Counted from the first letter of the stretch, positions 1 to 8,979 are shown. The stretch: DNA of 64,000 nucleotides from Aestuariispira ectoiniformans (GCF_025136295.1 NZ_CP062788.1:4047588-4111587), one strand, 5' to 3'. The notes: generated from the letters alone by a model not told the origin. Numbers and translations: made by a program.

Positions 1-1
1 G

Positions 2-304
2 CGTGGACAGGCGGTCCAGGAATTCTCCGATATCAATGCCGGGTTCAGGCTGGTCGTGCTCGGGCGGCTGGATGGCTATGTCACCTTTGAGCTCGATGGC
101 CAGCGCGCCATCAAAACCCATGGGTTCGACCTGATCCAGGTCTTCCCGCCGATAGAAAGCCGGGCCTATTACCTGATGAGCAGCAAGGGCCACTACAAGG
201 CACATAAAATGCAGGTGGAACGGCTTTGGGACGCAATCCCCGGCCTTCGAAAACAACTGCTGCCCAGGCTGCTGGACAAATACCGGCACGCCCCTCCGGC
301 CTGA
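2..304 (+). CDS. Extracellular substrate-binding protein, family 3-like (C-terminal part)
   Basis: Only the last roughly 100 residues are present; the reading frame is open from the first bases of the window, so the gene starts upstream. The tail (…GRLDGYVTFELDGQRA…, then RAYYLMSSKGHYK) resembles the C-terminal lobe of periplasmic amino-acid/polar-compound binding proteins, in which a conserved stretch reports reduced activity of a rival ligand and a final helix closes the lobe. Family assignment is by general resemblance only. The internal GTG at 56 is not a credible start. A transporter operon upstream would be expected but cannot be seen. Confidence 0.55.
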   Translation, partial: RGQAVQEFSDINAGFRLVVLGRLDGYVTFELDGQRAIKTHGFDLIQVFPPIESRAYYLMSSKGHYKAHKMQVERLWDAIPGLRKQLLPRLLDKYRHAPPA

Positions 305-621
305 CCCTACCATGGGCTCAATTGCCGCGCCTTGTGAGTTTTCACTTGAACGAAAAATAAAGCCCTGCAACCATACCTCTGTAAATATTGGCCGAAACCG
401 CCCCGGAAAAGAGGGCGGCCGACCCGACTGTCAGGATAACCCTTAGTGGATAAACCAGGGCGGATCGCGTCGAAATGCATCGTCCATCGCCGGAGCGGTA
501 TAGAGTGATATTGCAACAAGGATTTTTTTCAAAAAACCAGAATATGTTGCGTTTGTAAGGGTTCCGTCCCGGCTCGATTTTGCATGCCCGCAATCCGTCC
601 GTAGCACGGAAGGAGGTCATT
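305..621. other. Intergenic stretch without a recognised gene
   Basis: This 317-base gap separates the binding-protein gene from the EF-G-like gene. It contains short A/T tracts around 520-545 and a G+C-rich inverted segment near 400-420, but no convincing terminator, promoter pair or coding region. A minus-strand frame through it has a hydrophobic stretch but no start with a ribosome-binding site, so it is not called. Confidence 0.5.
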
Positions 622-2655
622 ATGCCGGGAAGCACCATCACAGCCCCGCGGACTGCCGTTCTTGTTGGGCCCTATCTCAGCGGCAAAACCACATTGCTTG
701 AAGCCATGCTTCATACCTCTGGCACCCTGCATAAGAAAGGCAAGGTGCAGAACGGCGACACGGTGGGCGATTCCGCCCCGGAAGCCCGCGCCCATACCAT
801 GAGTGTGGAAATGAATGTCGCCAATGCCGACTATCTGGGACAGCCCTGGACCTTTATCGACTGCCCCGGTTCCGTTGAATTCGCCAATGAAAGTCAAAAC
901 GCCCTGATGGTCGCCGACATGGCTGTCGTCGTCTGCGACCCCGATCCCGACAAAGCCATGGCCCTTGCGCCGATTCTGCATTTCCTGGACGACAAGAAGA
1001 TTCCGCATCTTATCTTCATTAACAAGATGGATAATCTCGGCACCAGCCCCGCCATTCGCGAGGTCATGGACGCCCTGCAAAGCGCGTCCCAGCGCCCCCT
1101 CGTCCTGCGAGAGGTTCCCATCCGCGATGGCGATAACGTCACCGGATATGTGGACCTGACCTCGGAACGCGCCTACGCCTATCAGGAAGGCCAACCGTCC
1201 AAACTGATCAGCCTGCCCGACAGCGTGAAGGACCGCGAGGAGGAAGCGCGGCAGGAAATGCTGGAAAACCTGGCGGATTTCGACGACGACCTTCTGGAAA
1301 AACTGTTGGAAGATACGGTGCCTTCACCGGACGAAGTCTATGCACAGTTCACCAAAGACCTTGCCGAAGACCTGATCGTTCCGGTCCTGATGGGGTCGGC
1401 GGAACATGACTATGGCGTAAGGCGGTTGTTGAAAGCCCTGCGTCACGACTGCCCCGCGCCGGAAACGACTGCCGCCCGCCTTGGCCTGCCGCAAAAGAAA
1501 ACAACCCAGGCCCAGGTCTTCAAGACACTGCATCTGCCCCATATCGGGAAATTGTCGATCTGCCGTGTGTGGAGTGGTGAGATCAAGGACGGCGATCTGT
1601 TCGACACGGAAAAAGTCAGCGGCCTGTCCTACCTGCAGGGGCACAACATGACCAAGGTGTCCCGCGCGGGCGCGGGCGATGTCGTCGCCCTTGGCCGCAT
1701 GGACAGCGTGAAAACCGGCAACCTGCTGACGCAACAGGGAATACAGGACGCCACCGACGGCTGGCCGGAACCGATCAAGCCGGTTTTTGCACAGGCGATC
1801 AGCACCCAGAAACATGAAGATGAGGTGCGCCTGTCCACCGGCCTTGCAAAGCTGGTCGAAGACGACCCTTCGGTCATCCTGGAATCCAATGAGGACACAA
1901 GACAGTTGCTGCTTTGGGGCCAGGGAGAATTGCACCTTCGTGTGACCCTGGAAAAGCTGGAGAGGCAATATAATGTCGGCGTCACATGCGAGCCGCCGAA
2001 GGTTGCCTATAAAGAGACCATCAGAAACCAGACCGCCATTCACGCCCGCCACAAGAAACAAACCGGCGGACATGGCGAATTCGGCGATGTGCATCTGGAT
2101 ATAAGGCCTCAGCAACGCGGCACGGGTTTCGCCTTTGAAAGCCGTGTCGTGGGCGGTGCCGTTCCGAAACAATATATTCCGGCTGTCGAAAATGGCGTGC
2201 GCGACTATCTGGGCGCAGGCCCCCTCGGCTTTCCCGTCGTCGACCTGTCCGTCACCCTGACCGATGGGCAGCATCATTCCGTCGACAGTTCCGATATGGC
2301 CTTCAGGAAGGCAGCAGCCCAGGCCATGCGGGAAGGCATGCCCGCCTGCCAGCCGGTCCTGTTGGAACCGATCTATGAGGTGCATATTTCGGTGCCGAAT
2401 GCCTTCACATCCAACGCCCAGACGATCCTGTCCAAGCGGCGCGGGCAAATCCTCGGGTTTCTTGCCAAGGACGGCTGGCCCGGCTGGGACGAAGTATCTG
2501 CCTATCTGCCACAATCGGAGATGCAGGATCTGATCATGGAAATCCGCTCGCAGACCCAGGGAATTGGTTGGTTCAACTGGACTTTCGCCCACCTTATGGA
2601 GTTGACCGGCAGATTAGCCGACCAGGCCGTCGCCGAACAGAAGGAGGTTGCCTGA
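622..2655 (+). CDS. Elongation factor G-like translational GTPase
   Basis: This 677-residue protein has the EF-G layout: an N-terminal GTPase domain with P-loop GPYLSGKT (residues 16-23), the DCPG switch motif (80-83) and NKMD (134-137), followed by the beta-barrel and the III-V domains. It should bind GTP and act on the ribosome. The P-loop departs from the canonical GHVDHGKT-type sequence and the protein is slightly shorter than EF-G, which fits the secondary EF-G-like paralogues found in many alphaproteobacteria rather than the housekeeping fusA of the str operon; no rpsL, rpsG or tufA lies beside it. The ATG at 622 is preceded by GGAGGT; an upstream in-frame ATG at 580 has no such site. 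The cellular role of this subfamily is poorly defined. Confidence 0.85.
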   Translation: MPGSTITAPRTAVLVGPYLSGKTTLLEAMLHTSGTLHKKGKVQNGDTVGDSAPEARAHTMSVEMNVANADYLGQPWTFIDCPGSVEFANESQNALMVADMAVVVCDPDPDKAMALAPILHFLDDKKIPHLIFINKMDNLGTSPAIREVMDALQSASQRPLVLREVPIRDGDNVTGYVDLTSERAYAYQEGQPSKLISLPDSVKDREEEARQEMLENLADFDDDLLEKLLEDTVPSPDEVYAQFTKDLAEDLIVPVLMGSAEHDYGVRRLLKALRHDCPAPETTAARLGLPQKKTTQAQVFKTLHLPHIGKLSICRVWSGEIKDGDLFDTEKVSGLSYLQGHNMTKVSRAGAGDVVALGRMDSVKTGNLLTQQGIQDATDGWPEPIKPVFAQAISTQKHEDEVRLSTGLAKLVEDDPSVILESNEDTRQLLLWGQGELHLRVTLEKLERQYNVGVTCEPPKVAYKETIRNQTAIHARHKKQTGGHGEFGDVHLDIRPQQRGTGFAFESRVVGGAVPKQYIPAVENGVRDYLGAGPLGFPVVDLSVTLTDGQHHSVDSSDMAFRKAAAQAMREGMPACQPVLLEPIYEVHISVPNAFTSNAQTILSKRRGQILGFLAKDGWPGWDEVSAYLPQSEMQDLIMEIRSQTQGIGWFNWTFAHLMELTGRLADQAVAEQKEVA

Positions 2656-2717
2656 CACGGCATAGCCGATGCCTCTGTCATCAAGCCTTCATAGTTTAGA
2701 ATTGTTATTAAAAGGGC

Positions 2718-2745
2718 TTGAAATAGCGAATAATAAACATATAAT
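2718..2745 (+). promoter_or_regulatory. Sigma-70-type promoter for dps
   Basis: TTGAAA at 2718-2723 and TATAAT at 2740-2745 are separated by 16 bases in an A+T-rich segment directly upstream of dps. The near-consensus -10 hexamer suggests strong expression. No OxyR-like site was recognised by eye. Confidence 0.7.
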
Positions 2746-2776
2746 TTTATTACTCGCTTAAAAAATGGAGGCAGAT

Positions 2777-3244
2777 ATGCAAATCGACATCGGTATTCCG
2801 GAAGAGAACCGCAAAAAGATCGCAGAGGGCCTGTCCCGTCTGCTGGCGGATAGCTATACCCTCTACCTCAAGACCCATAACTTCCACTGGAATGTGACGG
2901 GGCCGATGTTCAACACCCTGCACACCATGTTCGAGCAGCAATATACCGAACTGGCGACAGCCGTGGATGAAATTGCCGAACGTATCCGCGCCCTGGGCGA
3001 ACCGGCACCGGGTACCTATGCCCAGTTTGCCGAATTGACCTCCATCCGTGAGGAACGGGGCGTCCCGTCCGCTGAAGACATGATCCGCCAGTTGGTAGAA
3101 GGTCAGGAAGCCGTGGTAAAAACGGCGCGGTCGCTTTTCTCCGTTGTGGACGAGGCAAACGACGAGCCCAGCGCAGACCTGCTGACCCAGCGCATGCAGG
3201 TCCATGAAAAGACCGCCTGGATGCTGCGCAGCATGCTTGCCTGA
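2777..3244 (+). CDS. dps: Dps-family ferritin-like DNA-protection protein
   Basis: This 155-residue four-helix protein carries the Dps ferroxidase signature [11 protein letters not shown] near residues 32-42 and the downstream acidic helix ([20 protein letters not shown]) that completes the inter-subunit iron site. Family members form dodecamers that oxidise Fe(II) with hydrogen peroxide and can shield DNA under starvation or oxidative stress. GGAGG at 2767-2771 lies five bases before the ATG at 2777, so this start is preferred over the ATG at 2765, which overlaps the ribosome-binding site. A near-consensus promoter precedes it and a rho-independent terminator follows, so it is monocistronic. 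Confidence 0.95.
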   Translation: MQIDIGIPEENRKKIAEGLSRLLADSYTLYLKTHNFHWNVTGPMFNTLHTMFEQQYTELATAVDEIAERIRALGEPAPGTYAQFAELTSIREERGVPSAEDMIRQLVEGQEAVVKTARSLFSVVDEANDEPSADLLTQRMQVHEKTAWMLRSMLA

Positions 3245-3265
3245 ACGGCGCAGGATGAATGAATT

Positions 3266-3296
3266 GAAACCGCCCTTACCCGGGCGGTTTCTTTTT
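3266..3296 (+). terminator. Rho-independent terminator of dps
   Basis: GAAACCGCCC (3266-3275) pairs with GGGCGGTTTC (3282-3291) and is followed by a T-run, 22 bases after the dps stop codon. Confidence 0.9.
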
Positions 3297-3389
3297 GCGG
3301 TCTCACAAGCCGCTCACAGGGCTTTGACTTGGCCTTGAACGCCGGTGGGGCTACCTATTGGACAGGACCAATCAGGAAAGGACGCCGGA

Positions 3390-4364
3390 ATGTTGATCAA
3401 ATCGAAACGAGGATGGGAAATCCCCGAAAGCCAGGTCGCGGACGAAGCGACTTTCCTGAACCGGCGTCAACTGATGAAGGGACTGGCCGCCGGTTCGATC
3501 CTGGCGCCCATGGCTGGTTTCCTGGGCAGCGGCACCCGCGCCTTCGGTGCCGACAATGCGCCCACGGCGGACCTCTATCCGGCCACCCGCAACGAAAAAT
3601 TCGTCCTGGACCGGCCGATCACCGAAGAAAAGCTTCCCCTCAACTATGTGAATTTCTATGAATTCGGCAGCAGCAAGAATGTGGCCGGTCCGGCCCAGTC
3701 CCTGAATATCCAGCCCTGGCAGTTGAAATTCGACGGCATGGTCGAAAAGGAAATTACCATCGACGCCCATGACCTGATCCGCAAGATGCCGCTGGAAGAA
3801 CGCCTCTACCGGCACCGCTGCGTCGAGGCCTGGTCCATGGCCGTTCCCTGGACCGGTTTTCCGATGAGGGCATTGCTGGATTTCGCCAAACCTCTGAGCA
3901 GCGCCAAATATGTCGTCATGGAAACTCTCGCCGACAAGAAAACCATGCCCGGCCTGTCCGCCTTCTGGTACCCCTGGCCCTATATCGAAGGCCTGACCAT
4001 TGACGAGGCTTCCAACGATCTGGCCTTTATCGGAACCGGGATTTACGGCAAGCCGATGCCCAAGCAAAACGGTGCACCGATCCGGCTGGTGACACCCTGG
4101 AAATACGGGTTCAAGTCCATCAAATCCATCGTTCGCTTCACCTTCACCGACGAACGCCCGAAAAGCTTCTGGGAAGAAATCCAGGGCAGCGAATACGGCT
4201 TCTGGGCCAATGTGAATCCGGAGGTTCCCCATCCCCGATGGAGCCAGGCGACGGAACGCGTCCTCGGCACGGATGAGCGGGTGCCAACGCAAATATTCAA
4301 CGGTTATGGAGAATTCGTCGCTGATCTCTACAAGAACAAAAAAGGCGAAAAGTTATTCATGTAG
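3390..4364 (+). CDS. msrP: Periplasmic methionine-sulfoxide reductase catalytic subunit MsrP (YedY)
   Basis: The 324-residue protein starts with a twin-arginine signal (RRQLMKG at 25-31, then a hydrophobic stretch and AFGA cleavage region) and has the sulfite-oxidase/YedY molybdopterin fold. The Mo-ligating cysteine is C144 in RHRCVEAWSM. The family repairs oxidised methionines in periplasmic proteins. The start at 3390 is chosen because AGGAAAGGA lies just upstream; the longer version from 3345 would bury the signal peptide. The usual partner msrQ, encoding the haem membrane subunit that delivers electrons, is not adjacent: the next gene encodes a PAS protein. Electron supply is therefore unexplained locally. 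Confidence 0.93.
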   Translation: MLIKSKRGWEIPESQVADEATFLNRRQLMKGLAAGSILAPMAGFLGSGTRAFGADNAPTADLYPATRNEKFVLDRPITEEKLPLNYVNFYEFGSSKNVAGPAQSLNIQPWQLKFDGMVEKEITIDAHDLIRKMPLEERLYRHRCVEAWSMAVPWTGFPMRALLDFAKPLSSAKYVVMETLADKKTMPGLSAFWYPWPYIEGLTIDEASNDLAFIGTGIYGKPMPKQNGAPIRLVTPWKYGFKSIKSIVRFTFTDERPKSFWEEIQGSEYGFWANVNPEVPHPRWSQATERVLGTDERVPTQIFNGYGEFVADLYKNKKGEKLFM

Positions 4365-4461
4365 CGCTAACATACATCCTATAATACCGCAAATGCCCAT
4401 TGTGCCGTGAACGGGCCTGCTCTATACAGGATATATCACGGCACATTTCTGCTATGGGAGG

Positions 4462-5055
4462 ATGTGCCCGGGGACCACCGGGAAGAGGATGCCTGTGGAC
4501 GAGCAGGACCAAATCTTATGGGCCATGGCCGAGCGACTGGTTGACGGCGACCTGAACGCCTGCGACGCGCTTTTCCACGCCCTCGCCGCCCCCATGCCCG
4601 CCCTTGCCTGGAATCCCGACAATAAGGGCATGGACCAGGACTATCTGTCCCAGGTTCTGAACTGGTGGCTAGTGCAGAAGGGCAACGCGGCGATGCCCTC
4701 ACCGGGGACCATAGACCCGGTAGGCCTGCGCGGCCTTCTTGGAAACCTCATGATCCTGGAACCCATCGACGAAGGTCAGGATTTTTACATGCGGCTATAC
4801 GGTTCAAATGTCACACCCCACAGCCACCACGACCTGACCGGCCAGAAGGTCAGCGAAATCTGGACCCCGCTGCGGGATTATTTCCTCGTCAATTATCGTG
4901 CCGTCTATCATCGCCGGGAATCGTTATACTCGCTGCATACACCGCCCGTTCAAATCAACTTTTCCGCCTGGAAGCGTCTGATTCTGCCTTTCGGTGACGG
5001 CCAAACCGTCACCCGCCTCGTGGTCGGCATCTGCCCGACGGAACGACAGGAATAG
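4462..5055 (+). CDS. PAS domain-containing protein (PAS_5-like)
   Basis: This roughly 190-residue soluble protein resembles the alphaproteobacterial PAS_5 family: an N-terminal helical segment, then IDPVGLRGLLGNLMILEP, an FYMRLYGS strand typical of the PAS core, and a C-terminal beta-hairpin ending LILPFGD. No output domain is attached, so it may be a stand-alone sensor. A second member of the same type lies at 41450-42001, with the shared pattern of a ‘fRlagt’ core strand and ‘ltLPva’ end. The start is uncertain: ATG 4462 abuts GGGAGG, while ATG 4489 and GTG 4495 follow AAGAGG. Function unknown. Confidence 0.7.
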   Translation: MCPGTTGKRMPVDEQDQILWAMAERLVDGDLNACDALFHALAAPMPALAWNPDNKGMDQDYLSQVLNWWLVQKGNAAMPSPGTIDPVGLRGLLGNLMILEPIDEGQDFYMRLYGSNVTPHSHHDLTGQKVSEIWTPLRDYFLVNYRAVYHRRESLYSLHTPPVQINFSAWKRLILPFGDGQTVTRLVVGICPTERQE

Positions 5056-5131
5056 TGCGCCGTGACAAAGCGGTTGAAATTGCTATCATATCGCCACCGT
5101 TAGAGTTTTTCCTCTCAAGGCGACCAGATCA

Positions 5132-5815
5132 ATGCAGTATGTATTCCCACCAATGCCATCCGTAACGGTGCCAACAACAGGCAATCAGGACTTTCCCGTG
5201 CATCGGGTCTATTGCGTCGGGCGCAACTATGCGGACCACGCAATTGAAATGGGGCACGATCCGGATCGCGAGCCCCCCTTCTTCTTCACGAAACCCGCTG
5301 ACGCGATTGTGCAGGATGGGGCCACAATTCCCTATCCCAAGGCAACGGCGGACCTGCATCATGAAGTAGAGCTTGTCATCGCACTGGGCAGCGGCGGCAG
5401 TGATATTCCATTGGAACAGGCCGCGGATCATATCTTCGGCTACGCCGTCGGCATTGACCTCACTCGCAGAGACCTCCAGAAAACCGCCAAGGACCTCAGC
5501 CGTCCCTGGGATACGGCCAAAGCCTTCGATCAGTCGGCCCCCTGCGGCGCCATCCGACCGGCAAGCGAGATCGGACACCCGGACACAGGGCACATCAGCC
5601 TGACAATCAACGGTGAAACGCGCCAGCAGGGCGACATTGCCGCCATGATCTGGAAAGGGCCGGAAATTGTCGCCTATCTCTCCACCCTTTTCGAGTTGCA
5701 GGCAGGTGACCTGATCTTCACCGGCACCCCTGCCGGTGTGGGTCCTGTCAATCGCGGCGACCAATTGCACGCGGAACTGGACCGGGTCGGCAGCCTGGAC
5801 CTCACCATCGCATGA
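5132..5815 (+). CDS. Fumarylacetoacetate hydrolase-family protein (fumarylpyruvate hydrolase type)
   Basis: The 227-residue protein is the short, single-domain form of the FAH family. It shows CVGRNYADH near residue 28, the metal-binding HHEVEL (acidic residues 78 and 80) and GIDLTRRDLQ (D109), and the closing FTGTPAGVG motif. Such enzymes cleave C-C bonds in fumarylpyruvate or related beta-diketo acids in gentisate-type aromatic degradation. The following gene, 22 bases downstream on the same strand, encodes a maleylacetoacetate/maleylpyruvate isomerase, which supports a shared ring-cleavage pathway. The ring-cleaving dioxygenase itself is not in the window, so the exact substrate is inferred. 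Confidence 0.88.
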   Translation: MQYVFPPMPSVTVPTTGNQDFPVHRVYCVGRNYADHAIEMGHDPDREPPFFFTKPADAIVQDGATIPYPKATADLHHEVELVIALGSGGSDIPLEQAADHIFGYAVGIDLTRRDLQKTAKDLSRPWDTAKAFDQSAPCGAIRPASEIGHPDTGHISLTINGETRQQGDIAAMIWKGPEIVAYLSTLFELQAGDLIFTGTPAGVGPVNRGDQLHAELDRVGSLDLTIA

Positions 5816-5837
5816 CTTCTCAACCAGGACAGATTTG

Positions 5838-6473
5838 ATGAAACTGCACAATTACTTCCGTAGCTCCACATCCTTTCGCGCCCGGATCGCCCTGAACCTG
5901 AAAGGGCTGGACTATGACTACGTTTCCTATCATCTGCGCCATGGCGAACAGCGGTCAGAGAAATACCTGTCGGTAAATCCGCAGGGTCTGGTGCCTGCGC
6001 TGGAACTGGACGATGGCAAAGTCATTGCCCAGTCGATGGCGATACTGGAATATCTGGACGAGGCCTTTCCGGAACCGGCCCTTCTCCCCAAAGACCCATT
6101 TGACCGGGCCTTGGTGCGTTCGCTCTGCTATGCGATTGCCTGCGATATCCACCCGATCAACAATTTGCGGGTCCTGAAATATCTGGGAGACCCGCTGGGC
6201 CATGATGCAGAGGAAGTCGCCACCTGGTTTCGCCATTGGGTGACCGTGGAATTCGACAGCCTGGAACCTCGTCTGGCGGAGACTTCAGGCAAATATTGCG
6301 TTGGGGACACGGTCACCATGGCGGATATCTGCCTTGTCCCGCAGGTCATCAACAACACCCGCTTTGAGGTGGATATGAGCCGCTATCCAACCATCAACCG
6401 AATTTTTGATACCTGCATGGCGCTGGATGCTTTTGACAAGGCCAAGCCGGGCAACCAGCCTGACGCCGAATAA
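5838..6473 (+). CDS. maiA: Maleylacetoacetate (or maleylpyruvate) isomerase, zeta-class GST
   Basis: This 211-residue protein has the zeta-class glutathione transferase signature: YFRSSTSFRARIALNLKGL at the N terminus with the serine-rich catalytic motif, then VNPQGLVPAL and the QSMAILEYL glutathione-binding strand-helix. The C-terminal domain holds DICLVPQV. It isomerises the cis double bond of maleylacetoacetate or maleylpyruvate using glutathione. It follows the FAH-family gene closely, so isomerase and hydrolase probably act in sequence. The ATG at 5838 gives the normal length; the long upstream extension reads through the preceding gene in another frame. Confidence 0.92.
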   Translation: MKLHNYFRSSTSFRARIALNLKGLDYDYVSYHLRHGEQRSEKYLSVNPQGLVPALELDDGKVIAQSMAILEYLDEAFPEPALLPKDPFDRALVRSLCYAIACDIHPINNLRVLKYLGDPLGHDAEEVATWFRHWVTVEFDSLEPRLAETSGKYCVGDTVTMADICLVPQVINNTRFEVDMSRYPTINRIFDTCMALDAFDKAKPGNQPDAE

Positions 6474-6496
6474 AAGAAACCGGCCCTGAAAAAGAA

Positions 6497-6530
6497 ACAA
6501 GCGCCAGTCCCGACTGGCGCTTGTTTTGTC
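6497..6530. terminator. Bidirectional terminator between maiA and nhaA
   Basis: ACAAGCGCCAGT (6497-6508) and ACTGGCGCTTGT (6512-6523) form a 12-bp stem with a 3-base loop, followed by TTTTGTC on the plus strand. It lies between two converging genes and A-rich sequence on the other side lets it serve both. Confidence 0.85.
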
Positions 6531-6534
6531 TGTA

Positions 6535-7734
6535 TCAGCTTTCCGTTACCGGCTTTTTCTTCGCCACCCTCAGGATCAAATACCCTAGGATGGCGGATAT
6601 GATCGAGCCGCCCAATACACCCAGCCTCAAGTCCACACCGTAGACCGCCGGATCAAGGGCCAGCCCCCCGATGAACAGGCTCATCGTAAAGCCGATCCCG
6701 GTCAGCACACTGACACCGTATATCTGCGGCCAGGTCGCATCTTTCGGAAAATCCGCCAGCTTCAGGAAGACGGCCAGCGTCACGAACAGCAGGACACCGG
6801 CCTGTTTACCCAGGAACAAACCTGCGGCAATGCCCAGGGCAACCGGGTTGGTAAAGGCGTCCATGCTAAGCCCTTGGAGGGGAACGCCTGCGTTTGCAAA
6901 GGCAAAAACCGGCAGGACCAGAAAGGCCACCCAGGGGTGCAGGGCATGTTCCATCACCTTCAAAGGCGATTTAAGCTCCGGATCGTTGCTCTTCAACGGG
7001 ATGGCAAAGGCCAGCACTACACCGGCCAGGGTCGCGTGAACGCCACTTTTCAACACGCATACCCACAACACGACACCGACAATCACATAGGCAATACGCC
7101 GCATGACACCGAAATGGTTCATCAGGAAAAGCAGGACGATCGACGCCGCCGCCAGCCCCAAAGCCACGCCGGAGAGCTGACTGGTATAGAAAATCGCGAT
7201 GATAATGATGGCGGCGAGGTCATCGAAAATCGCCAGCGCCAGCAGGAAGACCTTCAGGGCCACCGGCACCCGCCGTCCCAGCAAGGCCATCACGCCCAAG
7301 GCGAAGGCAATGTCGGTCGCCGCCGGAATGGCCCAGCCCTGCATGGCGACATCGTCGCCCCAGTTCACATAGGAATAGACCAGTGCAGGAACAATAATAC
7401 CGCCGAGCGCCGCAATGCCCGGCAGTGACGCCTGCTTCACACTCGACAGCGCACCTTCCATGACTTCCCGTTTGATCTCCAGACCAACCAGGAAGAAGAA
7501 GATCGCCATCAGACCATCGTTAATCCAGAGGATCAGGGGCTTGGAAAGGCCAACATCGTTCAACGAGATGGTGAACTTGGCATCCAGAAAGGCCTGATAG
7601 TTGCCCGAGAATGCTGAATTGGCGGCGAATAGCGCCAGAGCGGACGCAACAACCAGGACAATCCCCCCGGATGCTTCCATTTCCATGAATTGCTGAATTG
7701 CCTTCAACTTAGGCAATTGCGGCTTCTTTTTCAT
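6535..7734 (-). CDS. nhaA: Na+/H+ antiporter NhaA
   Basis: The 399-residue integral membrane protein has the complete NhaA pattern: MEMEASGGIVLVVASALAL in the first helix, WINDGLMAIFFFLVGLEIKREV, AATDIAFALGV (with the conserved transport Asp), and LAIFDDLAAIII carrying the two adjacent Asp residues that bind Na+ and protons. The C-terminal GIGFTMSLFIGGLA is also conserved. It extrudes Na+ in exchange for protons and serves salt and alkali tolerance. Translation from ATG at 7734 follows AGGGGT. A second, longer NhaA lies at 61150-62481 in an accessory-looking region. Confidence 0.97.
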   Translation of the reverse strand: MKKKPQLPKLKAIQQFMEMEASGGIVLVVASALALFAANSAFSGNYQAFLDAKFTISLNDVGLSKPLILWINDGLMAIFFFLVGLEIKREVMEGALSSVKQASLPGIAALGGIIVPALVYSYVNWGDDVAMQGWAIPAATDIAFALGVMALLGRRVPVALKVFLLALAIFDDLAAIIIIAIFYTSQLSGVALGLAAASIVLLFLMNHFGVMRRIAYVIVGVVLWVCVLKSGVHATLAGVVLAFAIPLKSNDPELKSPLKVMEHALHPWVAFLVLPVFAFANAGVPLQGLSMDAFTNPVALGIAAGLFLGKQAGVLLFVTLAVFLKLADFPKDATWPQIYGVSVLTGIGFTMSLFIGGLALDPAVYGVDLRLGVLGGSIISAILGYLILRVAKKKPVTES

Positions 7735-7861
7735 ATTATAACCCCTGCGACAGCGTAAAAGCGCCCTATATGTAGGGGCGACCGTTCATGTTTCAACGCA
7801 TCATTAAACTAGAAGATGCAACTTTCTCCAAGTCGCAAAGGTTTAGGCCCGATTTACGGGG

Positions 7862-8464
7862 TTAGTGGCGTTGCCTGATCTCCGCTTCCAGTTCCCTGAT
7901 GCGCTGCCTATAGGACTCCAGCACGGCGGCGATCTCCGGCTCGGTAAAGCGCGGTGTAATATGCTGTGGGCAGTTGACGTCCCAGGCGGTCACCTCAATC
8001 ACGATCGCCCTTTCAGGGCGACCGCCATATCCTTCAACCACCAGACGCGCCAGCAGATCCGCATCATCTTCCACAACCCTGGCCTTCCCCCAGATTTTGA
8101 CCCTTCGCCGGTTGGCGTAGTCCATCAGGAAAAGAAAGACCTGATCGTTTTCGCTGAGATTTCCGATGCTGATATATTGCTTGTTGCCGGAAAAATCGGC
8201 AAAGCCCAACCTGCTCTCGTCCAGCACCTTCAGGAACCCGGGGGTACCACCGCGATGTTGAATATAAGGTTGCCCGTTCGCCCCGGCTGTCGCCAGATAA
8301 AAGGAATCCCGGTTTGCAATAAACTCCGCCAGTTCCGATGTGACTTTGTCTTTGAAGGCGCCTCGCTCCTCCATGCGGGCATAGGCCTGTCGGGAGCCGC
8401 GCCTTGTCTGCTGCTGCCGCACCGCATCGGAAAACATGATATTGGCAGGTGATGGCCCCGTCAT
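7862..8464 (-). CDS. Pyridoxamine 5'-phosphate oxidase-family flavoprotein
   Basis: The 200-residue protein matches the FMN-binding split-barrel group: FIANRDSFYLATAGANGQPYIQHRGGTPGFL is the typical N-terminal strand pair, followed by FADFSGNKQYISIGNL and a KIWGKARVVED strand. A C-terminal WDVNCPQHITPRF segment is typical of uncharacterised members thought to reduce or bind flavin. The ATG at 8464 overlaps the stop of the upstream HPP gene as ATGA, so translation is probably coupled; a TTG at 8479 is less likely. The substrate is unknown. The operon lies under a TetR-type regulator. Confidence 0.85.
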   Translation of the reverse strand: MTGPSPANIMFSDAVRQQQTRRGSRQAYARMEERGAFKDKVTSELAEFIANRDSFYLATAGANGQPYIQHRGGTPGFLKVLDESRLGFADFSGNKQYISIGNLSENDQVFLFLMDYANRRRVKIWGKARVVEDDADLLARLVVEGYGGRPERAIVIEVTAWDVNCPQHITPRFTEPEIAAVLESYRQRIRELEAEIRQRH

Positions 8465-8979
8465 GATTTGATCCCCCAATAAACCGGATAACGCCGGGTC
8501 TTCGCGAGGTTATTGAAAACAATCGCACAAACGGCCAGGACAACCGCGCCCGCCAGGACCGGGGTCAGCAGAAAGTCCCAGGATACCCCCAGCATGATCA
8601 CCAGCAAAGGATTCGCCCCCGCCGGAGGATGGACGGTTCGCGTGACCTGCATAAGGGCGATGGCGGTTGCAACCGCAAGTCCCATGGACCACCAGGCATC
8701 CCCGAAGGCTGTCAGGAAGATCATCCCGACCAAGGCCGTCAACACATGGCCACCAATGATGTTACGCGGCTGCGCCAGGGGGCTGTCGGGAACGCCGAAC
8801 GCCAGAACCGCACTCGCCCCGAGGGGGGCCATAAGGATCGGCTGTTGGCTGATCTCCGTCAGATAGGCAATCAGCCCAATCGCCACCGCCGCACCGGTCC
8901 AGGACCAAAAAACATGCTGTAACGCAGGCTTCGCCGGCAATGCACCACCACCGGTCAGTTTCCCGAAATAGGTCTTCAT
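8461..8979 (-). CDS. HPP-family integral membrane protein
   Basis: This 172-residue protein has about five hydrophobic helices and the family hallmark HPPAGANPL near residue 117, plus the N-terminal PLGASAVLAFGVPDSPLAQPRN signature. Some HPP-family members are reported to transport nitrite, but many are uncharacterised. It is the first gene of a two-gene minus-strand operon with the PPOX-type flavoprotein, which overlaps it by four bases. The promoter region carries a perfect 12-bp inverted repeat, consistent with control by the divergent TetR gene. Confidence 0.88.
   Translation of the reverse strand: MKTYFGKLTGGGALPAKPALQHVFWSWTGAAVAIGLIAYLTEISQQPILMAPLGASAVLAFGVPDSPLAQPRNIIGGHVLTALVGMIFLTAFGDAWWSMGLAVATAIALMQVTRTVHPPAGANPLLVIMLGVSWDFLLTPVLAGAVVLAVCAIVFNNLAKTRRYPVYWGIKS

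Noticed and set aside
342-641. Possible small membrane protein on the minus strand
   Set aside because: A hydrophobic stretch exists, but no start with ribosome-binding site, and the frame overlaps the start of the EF-G-like gene.
1324-2592. Long minus-strand frame of 422 codons inside the EF-G-like gene
   Set aside because: No recognisable domain; the sense strand encodes a complete GTPase.
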